Origin: Bacteroidetes bacterium UBA1952
Lineage (GTDB): Bacteria > Bacteroidota > Bacteroidia > Chitinophagales > Chitinophagaceae
Reading direction: 5' to 3'
Length of the DNA: 7,418 nucleotides
NCBI GenBank assembly: GCA_002336725.1
Contig: DDEO01000148.1
Location: 9,716-17,133 of the forward strand
The position numbers and the translations under genes were made by a program. The notes under the pieces are model-generated. The model searched no databases, was not told the DNA's origin, and saw only the letters and a program-made list of their open reading frames with translations. This document shows positions 5,149-7,418 of the stretch, one piece after another; position 1 is the first letter of the stretch; every line of letters begins with the position of its first letter.

Positions 5149-5156
5149 TACCTTTG
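5149..5156 (+). promoter_or_regulatory. -7 box of the gcvP promoter
   Basis: TACCTTTG, followed by CA, matches the Bacteroidota -7 consensus TAnnTTTG exactly. Transcription would begin near 5162, leaving a leader of about 42 nt before the ATG at 5204. No TTTG is seen at the -33 position. Confidence 0.6.
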
Positions 5157-5203
5157 CAGCCTAAAAAATCCGGCTGCTACTCGTGTGGCCTTCTCCTTTT
5201 TCC

Positions 5204-7418
5204 ATGAAGCTTTTTGAAACTCAGGCGCGCGAATTTGAAGCCCGCCACCTTGGCCCCCGCGAAGCCGATCAAGCCGCTATGCTCCAAACCATTGGCATGG
5301 ATAGTTTAGCCGAGTTGATAGGCCGCACCGTGCCGCCCGCCATCCGTATGGAAGGCACGATGAACCTCCCGCCTTCGCTGAGCGAAAGCGACTACCTGCG
5401 CGAACTGAAAAACACCTCGCTGCGCAACAAGGTTTTCCGGAATTTCATCGGTCAGGGCTACTACGATACCCTTACGCCTTCGGTAATTCTGCGCAATGTG
5501 TTTGAAAACCCGGGCTGGTACACCCAATACACGCCCTATCAGGCCGAGATTTCGCAGGGGCGACTAGAAAGCCTGCTCAACTTTCAGACGATGGTGAGCG
5601 ACCTCACCGGCCTGCCCATCGCCAACGCCTCGCTGCTCGATGAAGGCACCGCCGCCGCCGAAGCAATGGGTATGTTCTTCGCCGCCAAAAACAAAAGCAC
5701 CGACAAGCCGGAACGTGCGAAGTTTTTTGTGGACGAAAACACTTTTCCGCAAACCAAAGCGGTGCTCCTCACCCGCGCCGAGCCGCTGAAAATTGAAGTC
5801 GTTTTTGGCGATTACAAAACCGCCCAACTGGACGAAAACTACTTCGGCGCGCTGGTGCAATATCCCAACGACAAAGGCAGCATTGAAGATTATGCCGCTT
5901 TTGTGGAGAAAGTACACGCCGCCGGTGCACTCGTGGCCTTTGCGACCGACCTGCTGGCCCTCACCCTGCTGAAAACACCCGGCGAACTGGATGCCGACGT
6001 GGCCCTCGGCAACTCGCAGCGTCTGGGCGTTCCGCTGGGCTATGGTGGTCCGCACGCTGCGTTCTTTGCCACCAAAGACGAGTTTAAACGCTCCATTCCG
6101 GGCCGCATTATCGGCGTTTCAATGGATGCTTCCGGAAAGCGGGCGCTGCGCATGGCGCTGCAAACGCGCGAGCAACACATCAAGCGCGAAAAAGCCACTT
6201 CCAACATTTGCACGGCGCAGGCACTGCTGGCCAATATGGCGGCCATGTATGCCGTTTATCACGGGCCGGAAGGGCTTAAAAACATTGCCCACCGCATATC
6301 CGTATTGGCCCACGCGTTGGCCGAAGCCCTGCGCGAAGCGGGTGTGGAAGTATTGAATAATACCCATTTTGACACGCTGTGGATTCAGGTGGAAGACGCA
6401 GATGCCATCCGCGAAAAAGCCGAGGAAGCGCACATCAACCTGCGGTATTTTGAGAATGGTAATATTGGCATTTCTCTGGATGAAACCACTACGCTGAGCG
6501 ATGTCTCCGACCTCGTAGCTCTTTTTGGCGGCAACGAAAGCCCGGCGGTACTCAATGCCCGCAACGAGCTGGACGGTATTCCGGAAAACCTCGCCCGCAC
6601 GAGCGATTTCCTGCAACACGAGGTCTTCAACCGCTATCACTCCGAGACGCAGATGATGCGCTACCTGCGCCTGCTGGAAGGCAAAGACCTGAGCCTGAAC
6701 TGGAGCATGATTCCGCTCGGAAGCTGCACCATGAAGCTCAACGCCGCTACCGAGATGATTCCGCTTTCCTGGAGCCACTGGAGCAAGATGCACCCGTTTG
6801 TGCCCCGCGAACAGGCGGCGGGCTACGGTCAAATCGCTGCCGAACTGGAACGCTACCTGAGCGTGATTACCGGTTTTGATGCCTGCTCTTTGCAACCCAA
6901 CTCGGGTGCCAACGGCGAATATGCGGGTCTGCTCACCATCCGCGCCTACCACAAGGCCAACGGACAAGGCCACCGCGACGTAATGTTGATTCCGATTTCG
7001 GCACACGGCACCAACCCGGCCTCGGCGGTGATGGCGGGCTACAAAGTCGTGGTGGTGAAAGCCCTTGAGAACGGTTCCATCGACGTGGCTGACCTCAAGG
7101 CAAAAGCCGAGCAATACGCCGACCGCCTCGCCGGCATCATGATTACCTACCCGAGCACCTACGGCATCTATGAGGAGACGGTGATGGAAATCAACAACAT
7201 CATCCACCAAAACGGCGGACAGGTGTATATGGACGGCGCAAACATGAACGCACAAGTGGGCCTCACCGCTCCCGGCCTCGTGGGTGCCGACGTGTGTCAC
7301 CTGAACCTGCACAAAACCTTTGCGATTCCGCACGGCGGCGGCGGCCCGGGCATGGGACCTATCTGCTGCAAAGCGCATCTGGCGCCCTTCCTGCCAAGCC
7401 CCTCCCCGGCCCTCCCCG
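5204..7418 (+). CDS. gcvP: Glycine dehydrogenase (decarboxylating), glycine cleavage P protein, 3' truncated
   Basis: This PLP enzyme decarboxylates glycine and transfers the aminomethyl group to the lipoyl arm of the H protein in the glycine cleavage system. It opens MKLFETQAREFEARHLGP, the usual GcvP N-terminus. The N-terminal PLP-fold half is clear: GQGYYDTLTPSVILRNVFENPGW from about residue 83, then LDEGTAAAEAM. The C-terminal half contains SMIPLGSCTMKLNA, ISAHGTNPASA and YPSTYGIYEE. The PLP-binding lysine is Lys704 in LHKTF, followed by the glycine loop of IPHGGGGPGMGP. The 738 residues present are about three quarters of the usual ~960, and the gene runs off the window. The one-polypeptide (GcvP) form is indicated, not separate GcvPA/GcvPB subunits. 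The final residues, SPSPALP from Ser732, are not the expected GcvP sequence and come from a C-rich repeat. Confidence 0.97.
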   Translation, partial: MKLFETQAREFEARHLGPREADQAAMLQTIGMDSLAELIGRTVPPAIRMEGTMNLPPSLSESDYLRELKNTSLRNKVFRNFIGQGYYDTLTPSVILRNVFENPGWYTQYTPYQAEISQGRLESLLNFQTMVSDLTGLPIANASLLDEGTAAAEAMGMFFAAKNKSTDKPERAKFFVDENTFPQTKAVLLTRAEPLKIEVVFGDYKTAQLDENYFGALVQYPNDKGSIEDYAAFVEKVHAAGALVAFATDLLALTLLKTPGELDADVALGNSQRLGVPLGYGGPHAAFFATKDEFKRSIPGRIIGVSMDASGKRALRMALQTREQHIKREKATSNICTAQALLANMAAMYAVYHGPEGLKNIAHRISVLAHALAEALREAGVEVLNNTHFDTLWIQVEDADAIREKAEEAHINLRYFENGNIGISLDETTTLSDVSDLVALFGGNESPAVLNARNELDGIPENLARTSDFLQHEVFNRYHSETQMMRYLRLLEGKDLSLNWSMIPLGSCTMKLNAATEMIPLSWSHWSKMHPFVPREQAAGYGQIAAELERYLSVITGFDACSLQPNSGANGEYAGLLTIRAYHKANGQGHRDVMLIPISAHGTNPASAVMAGYKVVVVKALENGSIDVADLKAKAEQYADRLAGIMITYPSTYGIYEETVMEINNIIHQNGGQVYMDGANMNAQVGLTAPGLVGADVCHLNLHKTFAIPHGGGGPGMGPICCKAHLAPFLPSPSPALP
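7397..7418. repeat. C-rich dispersed repeat fragment (right edge)
   Basis: From 7397 the sequence becomes AGCCCCTCCCCGGCCCTCCC and then CG, breaking into gcvP directly after HLAPFLP. In GcvP proteins a histidine-proline type continuation is expected here, so the repeat either interrupts the gene or marks an assembly junction. Its reverse complement resembles the first 16 bases of the window. Confidence 0.6.

Larger units (their letters stand above)
4951..5203. other. Divergent regulatory region between the TAC-like operon and gcvP
   Basis: This 253-bp gap separates divergent transcription units. It holds the upstream end of the operon promoter, the ACAAATTTGT palindrome, two copies of TTTACAAAT, and a small hairpin AGTGTC (5060-5065) with GACACT (5076-5081). 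It also contains the gcvP promoter box. A plus-strand open frame at 4952-5164 has no recognisable features and is not called. No glycine-riboswitch-like architecture was recognised upstream of gcvP. Confidence 0.6.

Noticed and set aside
4952..5164. Plus-strand open frame of 70 codons upstream of gcvP
   Set aside because: It covers the divergent promoter region and the gcvP -7 box, and shows no recognisable features.
6119..7378. Minus-strand open frame of 419 codons opposite gcvP
   Set aside because: It is antisense to highly conserved gcvP, is His/Val-rich and has no domain; it is a codon-usage shadow.
1..7418. CRISPR array, tRNA, rRNA or insertion sequence
   Set aside because: No regularly spaced repeats, no tRNA-like cloverleaf with a T-loop GTTCRA, and no transposase or terminal inverted repeats were found on either strand.

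Overview
The window looks like chromosomal DNA from a member of the Bacteroidota, possibly a moderately GC-rich Saprospiria or Chitinophagia-type lineage. The basis is the protein style of the glycine dehydrogenase, the absence of clear Shine-Dalgarno sequences, and promoter boxes of the Bacteroidota type (TAnnTTTG, once with a correctly spaced TTG). The species cannot be named from sequence alone.

Layout, left to right. Bases 1-249 hold a C/G-rich repeat fragment, a perfect 34-bp palindromic terminator and a second terminator-like structure. At 250-1197 (+) lies a secreted protein with two PDZ domains and no protease domain. Bases 1198-1726 contain no convincing gene, but carry a 9-bp tandem repeat and two clusters of potential RNA stems. 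At 1727-2565 (+) is a HAD-family 5'-nucleotidase-like gene of the NT5C type, broken by an apparent one-base loss in an A-run near 2247-2250. At 2714-3247 (+) is a small YqiA-like alpha/beta-hydrolase, preceded by a dispersed repeat. On the minus strand from 4950 down to 3338 is a tight three-gene operon, and at 5204 (+) gcvP starts and runs off the end of the window.

The most interesting item is the minus-strand operon. It encodes a 193-aa protein of a putative toxin type, a 185-aa XRE/Cro-like DNA-binding protein with a long C-terminal tail, and a 154-aa protein that resembles SecB-like chaperones. The order and coupling match toxin-antitoxin-chaperone (TAC) modules such as Rv1955-Rv1956-Rv1957 of Mycobacterium tuberculosis. 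A Bacteroidota-type promoter and a 10-bp palindrome (candidate operator) sit at its upstream end. Oddly, the first two genes have only TTG as a plausible start, and the predicted promoter overlaps the first codons of gene one.

Across the window the octamer TTCCGGAA occurs nine times, against roughly 0.1 expected from base composition. It falls in all three codon phases and in intergenic DNA, so it behaves like a highly iterated palindrome. Both window ends fall in related C/G-rich repeat fragments. At the right end this repeat interrupts the expected gcvP sequence, which suggests either a repeat inside the gene or a contig broken at repeats.
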